Positions 32,230-42,703 of a stretch of 64,000 nt of DNA are shown here, piece after piece (the first letter of the stretch is position 1; the number at the start of each line of letters is the position of its first letter). The notes beneath the pieces were generated by a model. That model made no database searches and had not been told where the DNA came from. It saw only the letters and a program-made list of their open reading frames with translations. A program made the position numbers and the translations under genes. This DNA is from Cloeon dipterum (lineage: Eukaryota > Arthropoda > Insecta > Ephemeroptera > Baetidae): contig NC_088787.1 in NCBI RefSeq assembly GCF_949628265.1, positions 12,824,501 to 12,888,500 of the forward strand. Reading direction: 5' to 3'.

Positions 32230-33049
32230 CTATTGAGCAAACATAAGGGGAGTATGCAACCGGCTCAACGTACCAGTCGTGCTTGTGACATAAATTTCGA
32301 TTCTGCAGGCGGCATCGAGAATATAGAAAAAATAATAAATTAGATTTATTATGAAGAAAAGATTTATTTGGAAACTACATAAGTCCAGCTGATTCCGGAG
32401 AATTAACGGCTGCGGTGATTGTTCTGCTGCACAAAGCGAGTCCAGTAGGGGATCGGTGGACACGGGCCTCTTAATGTTTCTCCACTCAAAACGCAGTCGG
32501 CCACTGGAGAGAGAAAATAAGACGGATTTAACACAGGTCGCTACCCCCTGGTGGCAGGCAAGGGTACTCTAAATGTAAACGTTACAGGAGAGTTTGAGGG
32601 TGGATTTTTTCACAGAAATTTTAACATGAGTGGAAATGCAATCAATTAAATTTATTTTAAATAGTTTTACAGCATTTAATTTCTTGTGCGAAGCTGAAAA
32701 CTATACCAGAATGCTTTCCCGTGTTCTACTTTCATTTTTAAATTATTTGAATATGATAACTTTTTTATTGAACATATTTTTTTGTCTGCAATGTAGTTTA
32801 CTTTTAGCCAACCCTTCCAATCCGTCTATTTTTCGCATAAATGGTATAGTAATGTTCATCTATTTTTAAACGGAATTCCCCCTTTGCTTTTTTACCGTTG
32901 CAATTTTATAAAATTTCCTTAATTAATTTACAAGACTATACCACGTGGGCAGCTGTGTAAAATGTGAGCGTTGCTAAGGAAACCACTTACGCGCTCTTGT
33001 TGTTTGTCAGCAACGCGGGCGTGCTGACTTGCTGAGCAACTCGAGGCAT
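32230..33049 (-). CDS. Possible small gene divergent from DRC2
   Basis: ATG at 33049 on the minus strand, 47 bp from the DRC2 ATG on the other strand. Exon 1 (33049-32991) ends at a consensus donor GTAAGTGG; exon 2 starts at 32503 after TTTTCTCTCTCCAG and keeps phase (2+1), reading GRLRFEWRNIKRPVSTDPLL. The frame runs to a stop at 32230 (110 residues), but its last 50 codons are AT-rich and may be read-through into an intron; a donor at GGACTTAT-GTAGTT would shorten it to about 61 residues. No family recognised. The tight divergent pairing with an axonemal gene suggests a shared promoter. Confidence 0.4.
32541..32554 (-). promoter_or_regulatory. CTCF-like core motif
   Basis: Minus strand reads CCACCAGGGGGTAG, 13 of 14 positions of CCASYAGRKGGCRS, within TGCCACCAGGGGGTAGCGA. 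It lies between the Liprin-beta 3' end and DRC2 and is not part of the MITE family with similar motifs. Confidence 0.4.
32970..32983. promoter_or_regulatory. RFX-type X-box upstream of DRC2
   Basis: GTTGCTAAGGAAAC fits RYYNYY-N2-RRNRAC, the X-box bound by RFX factors in promoters of ciliary genes. It is 114 bp before the DRC2 ATG, within the usual distance for ciliary genes. A looser second half-site pair lies near 32999-33014. Confidence 0.65.
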
Positions 33050-33096
33050 AGAAAGTTTTCAATTTTTGATTTTACGGGCTAAATCAAAGGTGGATA

Positions 33097-36000
33097 ATGG
33101 CTCCAAAAAAGAAAGGCAAACAAAACAAGCTCGCGAAAATGAGCGACGAAGAGAGATTGCGGTACATGCAGCACAAAGCGTCGCAAGAGGAAGAGGCGAG
33201 GAGGCGAAAACAACAGCTAGTTGCAAATTTTGTCAAGGTAATTCGCAGCGATGCTTTTTTCTTTAGTCCGTGCTTTAAATATTAAATAAATAATCAACAT
33301 TTTAACAAAAGCAAAAGAAATTTCTCGCTAAACGGCAACTATTTCGACCTGTCAATTTTGCAATGCGCAAAATGCACCACGGTCTCGCGGTGTTTTCAAT
33401 TTATAATAAAATATAATTCACCAGTTGCATAAACCCTAAGTGTTCGAAGCCGCCAACAGATGGCGCCACCGTAGACTTTCGCTTTTAAGGCACTTCCGCT
33501 GCGATTTCAGACTCAATCTAGCTACTGTTTATTCTTCAATTAATTTGCTATTTTTTGACGTGCTGAAAACCAAAATCGGTTGAGCCAATGGCTGTACAAT
33601 CGCGAAAAACAATTTTTTGAAATAAAAAAATATTTCCCAACGCTTCTCAAAAAAAGCAAATTAATTAAAAAAAAAAACAAAATAGCTAGATTGAGTCTGA
33701 AATCGCAGCGAAAATGCCTTAAAACCGCTTAAAACAAAATTTTTAAGAAAGTCTCTGTGGTTGCGCCATCTATTGGCGGCTTCAATAACTAAGGGTTTAT
33801 GCAACTGGTCAATTACAGGCTGAAATAGCTACTGTTTTTAGCTCTGTCGTTTTCAAATTTTCCAATTTCAGATATTTTACATTGTAAGTAATTAGTTGTT
33901 TTCCAACATTAGATAAAACTGAAAAAAGAAGATGCATTCACAAGAATAAACCAAGCTAAATTGCACGAACACTGGAGACACATTTTAAGGAAATCGAAGT
34001 GCAAGGAAATCAACGAGGAGCTGCAGGTAAGGAATGTTGCTCTTCAATTGAGGCAGGAAATAGGGTTTGTGTTTCTCAATCGAGTCCAAATTGACAAGAT
34101 TTTTCAAGGTTCAAAAAAGCAAGAATTGCGATGAGTCAGGCCTCATCCGCAAAGCAATATGCAATAGAAAACGCGTATTATTTCTCTCCAATTTTCTCTT
34201 AAAAATGTAAGAGCATGTGTAGTGCATTCTCAGATCAGCGGCTTTGCATATTTTTTTATTTCCGAAAAGTTTGGAATTAAATAAAAGTAAAAAGCTACAT
34301 TTAAAAAAATATGTACAAGAATATTTCTAAAAATAAAAAATTGGAGCTGCATTACCTTTGTTAGATCTCAGGATTTTCATCCCCTCAAACGTCGAATCGT
34401 AAGAGTTTTCTTGAAAGAGCTGAATAATTATGTTGGAATTACGAACTACTAGAATAAATGTAAAAAAATATATTTTTAAATTTAATTTGCAGAGGTTGAA
34501 GGAGAATTTCGATTACACGCTGGAGAGAAAGGAAAAGAAAATAAATTCCCTATTAAAAGAGTTAGAAGAGTCGGAGAAGCAGCATTTGATTGTGTTACAG
34601 GCACACGTCGAAGATGTCGACAGGAAAATCAGTAGGACCTCGCTCAGTGGATGTGGGTTTGCATTTTATTAACATAACGTGTATACTTCTCAGCATTTGG
34701 TGCCAAAAGAGTGGCTGAAAAGTTTGAGAGCTACGAGGGGCAGAGAGAAAAGCTGCTGGAAATATCGAAATCGGAGGCCGAGCAGGAAAAACGACGGAGT
34801 GACAAAGCTCTTCAATTTCTAAACGCAGTTCTTTTCGCAACCGAGCGCAACGCAGATTCTATCAAGAAGGGAATCAACGACAGAGCCAATACCAGAAGAA
34901 CCAATACTATTCATTCAGTAAATATTTAAAAGCCGTAGATTAAATTAATAAAATAGTTGATATGTATTACTTCATCCCTGATAATTTTGTTAAAATTAAA
35001 TATTAAATTACAAATTATTTTACACGTACTGGTTTGCCAAAAATAAAGCTTAAATCGGATTTTTCTCCTCCTTGTGTTTATAGACGTTGTTGATTTTGTG
35101 ATCAAAAATCATTCATTAAACTAACAGTAATTAGAAATGACTTTTAAAGCTGTTTTAGCTAACGGATTGATTTTTCCGATGCTGAAATATTGCATTCATG
35201 CTCTGAAATTAATTATTTTTTAATTACAATTGGAATTAATATAAGTTTATTTTTAATTAACCGATTTAATCTATGTAGTCCTGTTGCTTGATGCTCTTGC
35301 TCTGCGTCCTGCCCTAATTTTCGATTGAATTTTCTTCAGTACATGGAGGAGATTCAAACGCTGCAATTGCGACTACAAAGTCACCACGACCAGATGAAGG
35401 AGCAGCTGACGAGCGTCTTTAATGCGTACAACGCGGCCACACTGGACCACAGACGCATGTACGAGGAGATGAAAGACCGTGACGCCGAGAACCTCAAGGT
35501 CATCGAGCACCAGTCCGGCGTCATTGCCAATTTACAGGTTCTTTTTTTTAATTTATAAAAAAGAGGCTAAATAGATCGCCCGCTGCTTACGCAATAACAC
35601 TTTATTCTTCTCCACCCTTTCAATACCCTTCAATTTTGTGTACTAAATTGTAACACGCGACTTTTCTGCGCTGTTCAAAGAAACTGCTTCTTTTATTAGA
35701 CCTTTTTTATTTTTAGAATTTTTAAACTTTCGCCTTTGTTTAATTTCGCAGAAAGTTCTATGTCTGCACCCATAATTATATATAATCCACTACGCAAGGA
35801 CAATAATCGTTTAGCTAATTTAAAAGGTCAATTCAACATATAATTTGGTGAAAGGGTTACAAATATCTCAATGCGTTATGAAAAAAGACGGAATAACCCG
35901 AGCATTTTGAACTGATAGGTGGACATAGAAAAACTGCAGAGAGTGCTTTCCAACACAGACCTGACGCCGCGCACTCAGAAACTGCAAAATCTGGAGAAAG

Positions 36001-36735
36001 AGCTGTCCGTCGACTGCTGGAGACAGCGCAAGAGACAGCAGAACGCAACCAAAATCGACGAGATGACCATGAAAAGCATTACGCTCACGGGTCAAAAGGT
36101 TGTTGAGGTAAATTCTCCACTGTTGAAATTTCCTTAATTTTTATAACAGGAATAATAAATTCGTCTTGAATGGAGTAAAAATTTTGACTCAAAGTTGGCA
36201 TAGGTTAATTTAAATTTACTCGTTTTTGAGAAACAAAATAATTTCCTTGTTGAAATAAAATTGTAAATTGAAACCTGTTGTTCATTCAGCACCTCGAAAA
36301 ACTCGTGCGCAAAGGAGAAAGCATTTTAAAGCTGTCCAATATTTGCTATAAATTGGAAACAGAGGAGGAACGGACCATAGTCGGGGAAAAGCCCAGCGTG
36401 TTCATCGAGGACGAAGAAGAGCTGGTCGACACCGAGCTGGAGGCTGGAGAAAATTTCATGGTTTTCTATTATTTCCATTTTCTGTTATAATTCTTATTGA
36501 AATTTCTTCTCAGGTCGACGATCCATCGCTGGAAGTGTTTTGGAGACGACACTGCAAGGTCTTGTTGAGCAGGGTGGCACTAAGAATGCACCAGGAGTCA
36601 CTCACGGGCGAAAATAACAAAATGCGCAACTCGCTGAAGCATTACTTGACTGGCGCCTCGCTCGCCTCCTCGAGCCAACTAATGCTGTCCAAACAGATCA
36701 GAGGACGCAGAATTCCAGTTGGCACCCAAGATTGA
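33097..36735 (+). CDS. DRC2: DRC2 / CCDC65, nexin-dynein regulatory complex subunit
   Basis: Eight exons: 33097-33237, 33913-34026, 34493-34631, 34694-34917, 35340-35537, 35919-36107, 36290-36460, 36514-36735; all junctions in phase, 465 residues (human about 484). It starts MAPKKKGKQNKL, then a charged helix (SDEERLRYMQHKASQEEEARR), HEHWRHILRKSK, long coiled coils, LVRKGESILKLSNICYKLETEEE and VFWRRHCKVLLSR...LRNSLKHYL-type C-terminus; these match CCDC65 in order and spacing. The protein works with DRC1 and DRC4 in the axonemal link that coordinates dynein arms, so expression in sperm and ciliated sensory neurons is expected. An RFX X-box precedes it. Intron 1 carries a MITE. Identification is from conserved motifs by eye. 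Confidence 0.88.
33418..33812. mobile_element. Long-TIR MITE, family D, copy 1
   Basis: About 390 bp in DRC2 intron 1. The left end (CCAGTTGCATAAACCCTAAG) and right end are inverted over roughly 130 bp, down to TTTCAGACTCAATCTAGCTA. No coding capacity. Each arm carries CCAAYAGATGGCGC, a CTCF-core-like motif, at 33453-33466 and 33763-33776 (minus). A TCA direct repeat may be the target duplication. Confidence 0.8.
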
Positions 36736-36796
36736 CACGTCTCAAGGGCCGCGGATTGAAATCAAATTTTGTTTCCAAAACAGTCTAAGGGTGGAA

Positions 36797-36802
36797 AATA
36801 AA
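36797..36802 (+). terminator. AATAAA polyadenylation signal of DRC2
   Basis: AATAAA 62 nt after the DRC2 stop codon. Confidence 0.7.
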
Positions 36803-36889
36803 GTTAAGAAATTTTATAAAATTTACTATGGTCTGCATTTTTTGAAGAACTAAAGTTGCGCTTATTGATTTTTTTAAACCTTACAACTA

Positions 36890-37312
36890 ACCAGCCCGTT
36901 GGCTCGCATTGTTAAGGCACTCTCAGGAGTGTCAAAGCAATGAGAGGTATTTGAGCAGTTCGGAGATCTAATACTGGCTAACCAATGTCAGAGATGGCAA
37001 AAAGTGGTTAGTTTAGTGACTCGAAATGCTCAAATTGCTCAACGGGCTGGGAGGCAACTCGCTACTTGCTGGTTTGCACCTTTCCAGCATGCGTGATTTG
37101 GCTTCACGGGACGAATGTCTAGCGTTTCAAAAAAAAGTCCTCGGTGCGGAGGCAAGTGGCCCTTGAGTGGGCTGGGTCCCTGTGCGGCCTGGTGCGCCCA
37201 TGTTATCCGTTCGCGGTGTTATTGGGACCCGGGTTTCAGCATTCGTGCTAGTACAGTGCGCGCCCTTCCCGGTCCTCCTGTCCTCGGACAGGGATAAAAA
37301 AAGCAAAAAAAA
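36890..37312 (+). mobile_element. SINE candidate, family B, copy 2
   Basis: About 420 bp, starts CCAGCCCGTTGGCTCGCATT, ends GACAGGGATAAAAAAAGCAAAAAAAA. Lies just past DRC2. Differs from copy 1 mainly by a missing GC-rich insert after GGCTGGGAGGC and point changes. Confidence 0.75.
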
Positions 37313-37452
37313 CTTTGATTAGCATAAATATTTTTTTTAAATCAATCAGTGTATAAAATATGGGTTGATAGCGCTGGCTAAATTAAATTCAAATTACTGC
37401 AGCAATTAAGCCATTTATAATTTTATTCATAATTATAGTTTCAATCTCTCAG

Positions 37453-38170
37453 TTAAAAAATGCTGCCCAACCCTTTGAACACGCCTCCGACGGTCTTTCC
37501 GACGCCTTTGCCGACGTTGCCGACAGTCTTAGCGGCGCCGCCGACCACGGCCCCGACCACGACGACCGGTGCGGAGACGACGCCGGCCACTGGGTGCACT
37601 TCGCCGCTGGAGACGCTCGCCTTGAGCTGGCCGACCGCTTTGACGGGACCGACGACCGTGTCCTTGAGCCCGTCCACGAGGCCGACGCCCGTTTCGCCGA
37701 CGCCAACGGCCACGTTGCTGACCGTCCTGCCGGCGCCGAAAGCCACGTTCTGCGCTGTCTTGCCCACGTACCGTCCAGCGGCGCCGACTGGCGTCACCGA
37801 ACCTGCCGCCAGCCGCTCGTTGACGTCCTTGAAGTCGGACGAAATTCCGTTTGGCGAATCCTATAAAGGCATTGGTTAAAATTACCTGGTGAAAAGGGAG
37901 TAGGAGCATTGAAAAAGGATGTAATGGAGATAAAACGCACGAATTAAAACCTGAAAATTTAGTTCAGCAATTTGTTTTCGTGCTAATACTTTAAAAGCAA
38001 TTTTTTTCTTATTTCCTCAAAGATTTGAGTGGCTTGAATATTTATTACTGTCCGATATAAATGGGGTACCGCATACAGAGTGTCGTAAAAGTGATGAGAA
38101 AACGATCCAGGCAAAGAGGATTTTTTATGATAGTGTTTAGCAAACTTACCAATTTCAAATTAGGAAGCAT
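37453..38170 (-). CDS. Small Gly/Val-rich protein of unknown function
   Basis: Exon 1 38170-38150 (MLPNLKL) and exon 2 37860-37453, donor GTAAGT, acceptor TTATAG, phase 0; 142 residues. After a short acidic start the protein is built of Val/Gly/Lys-rich segments such as VGKTAQNVAFGAG, VGETGVGLVDGL, VGNVGKGVGKTVGGVFKG, with an approximate 11-residue rhythm. No signal peptide or classical membrane helix; the pattern suggests amphipathic or membrane-surface structure, as in perilipin or LEA-type repeats, but that is only an analogy. The exon is strongly CpG-rich against AT-rich flanks. The long antisense frame is a shadow of this composition. Confidence 0.7.
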
Positions 38171-38395
38171 ATTGTCCAATCTTTTCACTGCTCTGTGCTT
38201 TTTAATCTACTAAACTCACAGTCAGAGAAGGCGTACTGATACTGATAAACAAAAGCACTAGAGATTATTAATTGACCGCATCTTATTAATATGCCGATAA
38301 GCGCGGCAGGTGGAAAGGTGGGTCAATTTTCTACTGCTATAATTCTTCTTTTCACGCCTGCGCTTTCCCAGCGCCTCGTCACTTAAGCGCCAATT

Positions 38396-38560
38396 CGCCA
38401 GGTGCGTAACCCATTCGTTAGTGTTCAAAGCCGCCAACAGATGGCGCCACAGTATGCTTTTAATTTTTTAGGTACTTGCGCTGTGATTTCAGACTCACAA
38501 TCAGTCCTTCCACTGTGCATTCTTCACTTTTGATATTGTATGGTATGGTAATGTACATAG
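38396..38560 (+). mobile_element. MITE family D, copy 3 (left arm only)
   Basis: Begins AATTCGCCAGGTGCGTAACC and runs through AAAGCCGCCAACAGATGGCGCCAC and GTGATTTCAGACTCA, then loses similarity. The right arm is not found nearby. Confidence 0.7.
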
Positions 38561-39197
38561 TGGCCATAAATATAATAAGGTTTCTTAATAAGTTGCTGAA
38601 ATTTGGAAATCTCAATGTTTTGTAGCAGAAAACAATCGGTACGCTTTACACATCATTTCATATTAATTAATGCATTTAATATCTTCTGCGTGTCCCTTAA
38701 TTTTACTATTCACAAACGGAAATGAAATAAAATTTTATTTCTTTTAATCAATGTAAATTGGATGGAATTGAAAACCATTAACTTTTGTAACTATCACTTG
38801 ATTTTATTAAAAACTTTTTTCACGTTCGTATTTAAAAATAGAATTTGGTTTATAATGAATGATGAATAATAATATTTTGCAATTTACTATAATTTTGTAG
38901 CTATAATGTTATTGTATATATAATATTAAACCAGATTTTACCAGCGTAAATAGATCTTCTGCGCTGTCAAAATCGAAAAAATCTCATTAAGACCAAAATT
39001 AATAAAAATGAGAGCATATATACAAATAAGAGTTAAACATTTAATATAGAATATATACACAGAAAATAAATTATTGGAAATTTTGAGGATTAAAAATTAA
39101 AAACCTCTCATGCTTCTGGGCTATAGGATCGCTCCATTCATCGTAAATGCTGACCTGATTTTCTATGACGAGAGGTGGAGTCGGAAGGTTTTGATCG

Positions 39198-41845
39198 TTA
39201 TGATACTGATTGTGAGAAATTTAAATCGATCCCAACGACCATTTTCAATCTATCTTCGCTTGTTTTGAGTTGGATGCGCCCCACGCCATCCTTCTTGACC
39301 TCAGCAGCTTTCTTTTCCTTTTGCCTTTTTTTCAGCTGCTCGATCTCGCTCTTCAGGTTGCGTATGTGGCTGTTGAGCTTCTTTATTTCCTCATCCTGCT
39401 CCTCCAATTCGGCAGTGTGTTCCTTGCAGTTTATCCTTTTCTGCTTGATCTTGCTCTTCAGGTCGATTATAAGGTCGTTGAGCTTCTTTATCTCCTCATC
39501 CTGCTCCTCCAATTCGGCAATGTGTTCCTCGCAGTTCACCGTTTTCTTCTTGATCTTGCTCTTCAGGTCGATTATAAGGTCGTTGAGCTTCTTCATCTCC
39601 TCATCCTGCTTCTCCAATTCGGCAGTGTGTTCCTTGCAGTTTATCCTTTTCTGCTTGATCTTGCTCTTCAGGTCGATTATAAGGTCGTTGAGCTTCTTTA
39701 TCTCCTCATCCTTCTCCTCCAATTCGGCAATGTGTTCCTCGCATTTTACCGTTTTCTTCTTAACGATTCTCTCGAGGTTTGAAACCGTTTCCCGGGATGC
39801 GACCAGATCACTGAATTAACATATCAAAATGGAAAAAATTAATACTTCTTCATGGCTCCGTCATATCAAAAGGTTTAAAGCAAATTTCTTTCACACAGAA
39901 AAAGAGAATTGGACATATTAATTTGTAATCTTTGTGGTAAATATTGTAATGACTCGTAATGAATTCTCTCTAAAATAACAGATATATAGGTTTCAGTTTT
40001 GCGTACGCTTTTGATTTTGCTGACGAGGATAATCTCTTAGGTTTTGACGTTTTTTAGTTTCTGGCCAAACCAGCTGCCGGTAAAAAGGGTCGAAAATTGA
40101 AAAGTGCAGAGAGGAAAATTTTTCCGACCTTTCGGGCAGTTAAAAACAAACTTCGCGTTTAAAATATTGTCAGCTGCGCCAGCCGCCGGTGAGAATGGCC
40201 AGGCGCCGCCTTAAATCTTGCGGTTGAGACATCTAAAATAGTTTTACTTAATTTAGCTGAAATATTTCGCTTGCAAACACAATTTAATGAAACGAGACAT
40301 ATCGTTTTGCTAATCATTTTTGAGGTTTCGGAAATTTAAAAAAAATCACTATAGCAGGAATCCTCACCTTCTCAAATTGCGGCACAAGGCAAACATAAAG
40401 TCGATGTGGTGAGGTTGAGCGGTTTTCTTCAGAATCTCAATTCGTTGCGCTTCTGATCCATTCAAAAATTTGGGTACGCTGCAGAAACACATTTTGTCGT
40501 GTTAGAATGATTGCAGAAATAAAATTGGCATTTAAACATAGTCAATTGATTTCCAGTTGGATTTAGATAGTATTTAATTACTTATTTCTCCAGTGTAAGG
40601 TTTCTTGTTCAGCTTTTTCCTTTTCTACCCTGGTAGCATGAAGTTCGTCTTCAAGGTTCTTCACCTGCTCCTCCAGGAGAGAGTTGCGACTGGTCAGTTG
40701 GCTCATCTCATTGCTCATCTTCTCCTTGGCGCACCTGCGGTTGGCGAGGATTTGTTGTTTAAACAATTTACTTTCATGCTTGAGGCAATTTACCCTAATT
40801 TTTCTAAATCAGAGCTCAACTTTTGTTCAGTCTTTTCTTTTTCCCTTCTTGTGGCATCAAGTTCGTCTTTGAGGAGAGTGTTGCGACTGGTCAGTTTGCT
40901 CATCTCATTGCTCATCTTCTCTTTGGCGCACCTGAGATTATTGCAGGCAGATGTGTTGCATAAAATATTTACTTTAATGTTGAAAGAAACTCACTTTAAT
41001 TTTACGAAGTCAGATCTCAATTTGTTGAGCCCTTGTTCAGTCTTTTCTTTTTTTCTTCTTGTAGCATCAAGATCGTCTTGGAGGTTCTTCAGCAGTTCCA
41101 CTTGCTCCTTCAGGAGAGTGTTGCGACTGGTCAGTTTGATCATCTCATCACTCATCTTCTCTTTAATGCACCTGAGATCGCAGGTATATTAGAGAATGGA
41201 CTTTAATGCTTAAATATAAGCAGCTCACTTTAATTCTTTGAAGTCCAAGTTCAACTGGTCGAACTCTTGGTGAGCCTTTTCCTTTGCTCTCACAGTGACC
41301 TGTAGTTCCTTTTCAACATTCTTCAGCAGTTTAACGTGCTGCTTCTCGAGAAGAGAGATGTGGCTAGTCTGCCGACTAATCTCAGCGCTCATCTCCTCGT
41401 TGTTAGACCTTAAAACAGTGGATTTTTATAAATTTGCTTTAATGGGCTTAAGGTGGCTAACTTTAGTTCTTGGATTTGCTTCCTGAGAGCAGCTTGGCTC
41501 TCGTCGTGCGATTTGGTCAGCTTGCGGATATCCGAATTCAGGTCATTGATGGTCTGCACCAGCTGACTTGAATCCTGCTGCGTCCCTTGTTCGCTTAAAT
41601 CCGGAAAGAGTTTTAAACTGTTTTTTGCGGTAGTTGGGTTGCGGCAATATGGATAAGGCTGCGTTCTGAAATTTAATAAATTAACTCTTAATTTTAGAAT
41701 TGAACTGATTTGCGGGAAATTCGGTTACATACTTGCTTAACCACTGCAAGGTGCAGGTCTTGTGATACATGGGGCCACCCGGGAGAAAGAAAGTGTCTGA
41801 GGAGCCGTCGCAGAAAGACAGACAAATGGAACACGAGAACGCCAT
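39198..41845 (-). CDS. TRAIP-like protein: degenerate RING plus repeated coiled coil
   Basis: Eight exons: 41845-41733, 41665-41462, 41408-41229, 41171-40995, 40931-40794, 40734-40582, 40478-40368, 39810-39198; every internal junction is phase 2; 562 residues. N-terminus MAFSCSICLSFCDGSSDTFF...MYHKTCTLQWLSKTQPYPYCR has the layout of the TRAIP/NOPO RING, but three of the eight zinc ligands look lost (GGP for the C-G-H, YPYC for CPQC). The remainder is coiled coil, as in TRAIP, which is a replication-associated ubiquitin ligase. Exons 4-6 begin alike (KEKMSxEMxxLTSRN) and exon 3 is related, indicating exon duplication. The last exon contains four 35-residue repeats. TRAIP kinship is inferred from layout, and ligase activity is doubtful. 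Confidence 0.75.
39385..39800 (-). repeat. Tandem 105-bp coding repeat, four units
   Basis: AATTCGGCA recurs at 39406, 39511, 39616 and 39721, exactly 105 bp apart. Each unit encodes 35 residues, five heptads, around CEEHIAELEEKDEEIKKLND. Units alternate between two types (KTVNCEEHI and KRINCKEHT), so a two-unit block was duplicated. Confidence 0.92.
40066..40205. repeat. Short interspersed repeat family C, copy 1
   Basis: Two CCAGCYGCCGG motifs (40070-40080 and 40179-40189) flanking TTTAAAATATTGTCAG; the same arrangement recurs at 58.6 kb. Lies in the last intron of the TRAIP-like gene. Confidence 0.55.
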
Positions 41846-41905
41846 TGTGATGTGGTGCGTGTTGGCCAACTCTAGAATTGGATTACATGCAGTGTGTAAG
41901 AACAA

Positions 41906-42703
41906 ATTCTTGTAGCATATATTAGTTCATTATTTCATATGAAACCTCTAAATGTGCTGACTCAATTGGCGTCCTATAGTGGCTACCCCAAAATTTTGTC
42001 TATATGGCAATATAACATTCCGTCTTTATTTATTGATTCCTCTAATATAATATTAAACATCTTAAACATAAAAAAGAGAAAAGGCACTTGAAAAAGCGAT
42101 CAGGTCGCTAAAACCTAAAACTTTATGGTTCTTATAATTATATGACCAATCCGGCACTAAAATCTATGCTAATTAAGTATAGGAATTTCACCTGTACCTG
42201 TTGACAGCAAATTTACAGACAGAAACCACCAAATTTCAAACGAAATTGGAGATGATCGGAAAAAAGGAAAAAATAAGGAGCTGCATGACTATCACAACAT
42301 GTGGCGTGTAGCGCAGGTCAGTGTTGGTGAGCGTTTATTCAACTTTCTGTAAGCTACTCAGGAGAGCATACCTCAGGAGTTAAAAAATATAAGTAGTTAC
42401 TCATAATACTTGTAGAGATTGCTGTAAATTCAAAGAGCAATCAATATTGAACTATATATTTACTACCAAATTTTAATTGCTACAAAAGGAGAGAGGAAGT
42501 AGGGCTGGATAAAATTTAACAAATTTGAAAACTCAAGTTAACTCCTTTCTATACACTGCTCAAGCAACTAGGAAATTACACGCCCATTTATCTATTTCTT
42601 CAGCGCAAGTGAAGCGTGTACCAAAAACACGCAACCGCATTTTACCGACACCCCGCACCCGCGGGTTTTTTAAACGGGAAACTTCATATTATAAATTTGG
42701 CAA
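41906..42703. other. Intergenic sequence upstream of the TRAIP-like gene
   Basis: AT-rich, no gene seen. The promoter of the TRAIP-like gene should lie in its first part. Confidence 0.4.

Noticed and set aside
37460-37879. 139-codon plus-strand frame rich in Pro and Thr
   Set aside because: It is the antisense shadow of the Gly/Val-rich exon; the minus strand has a matching first exon, splice sites and a sensible protein.
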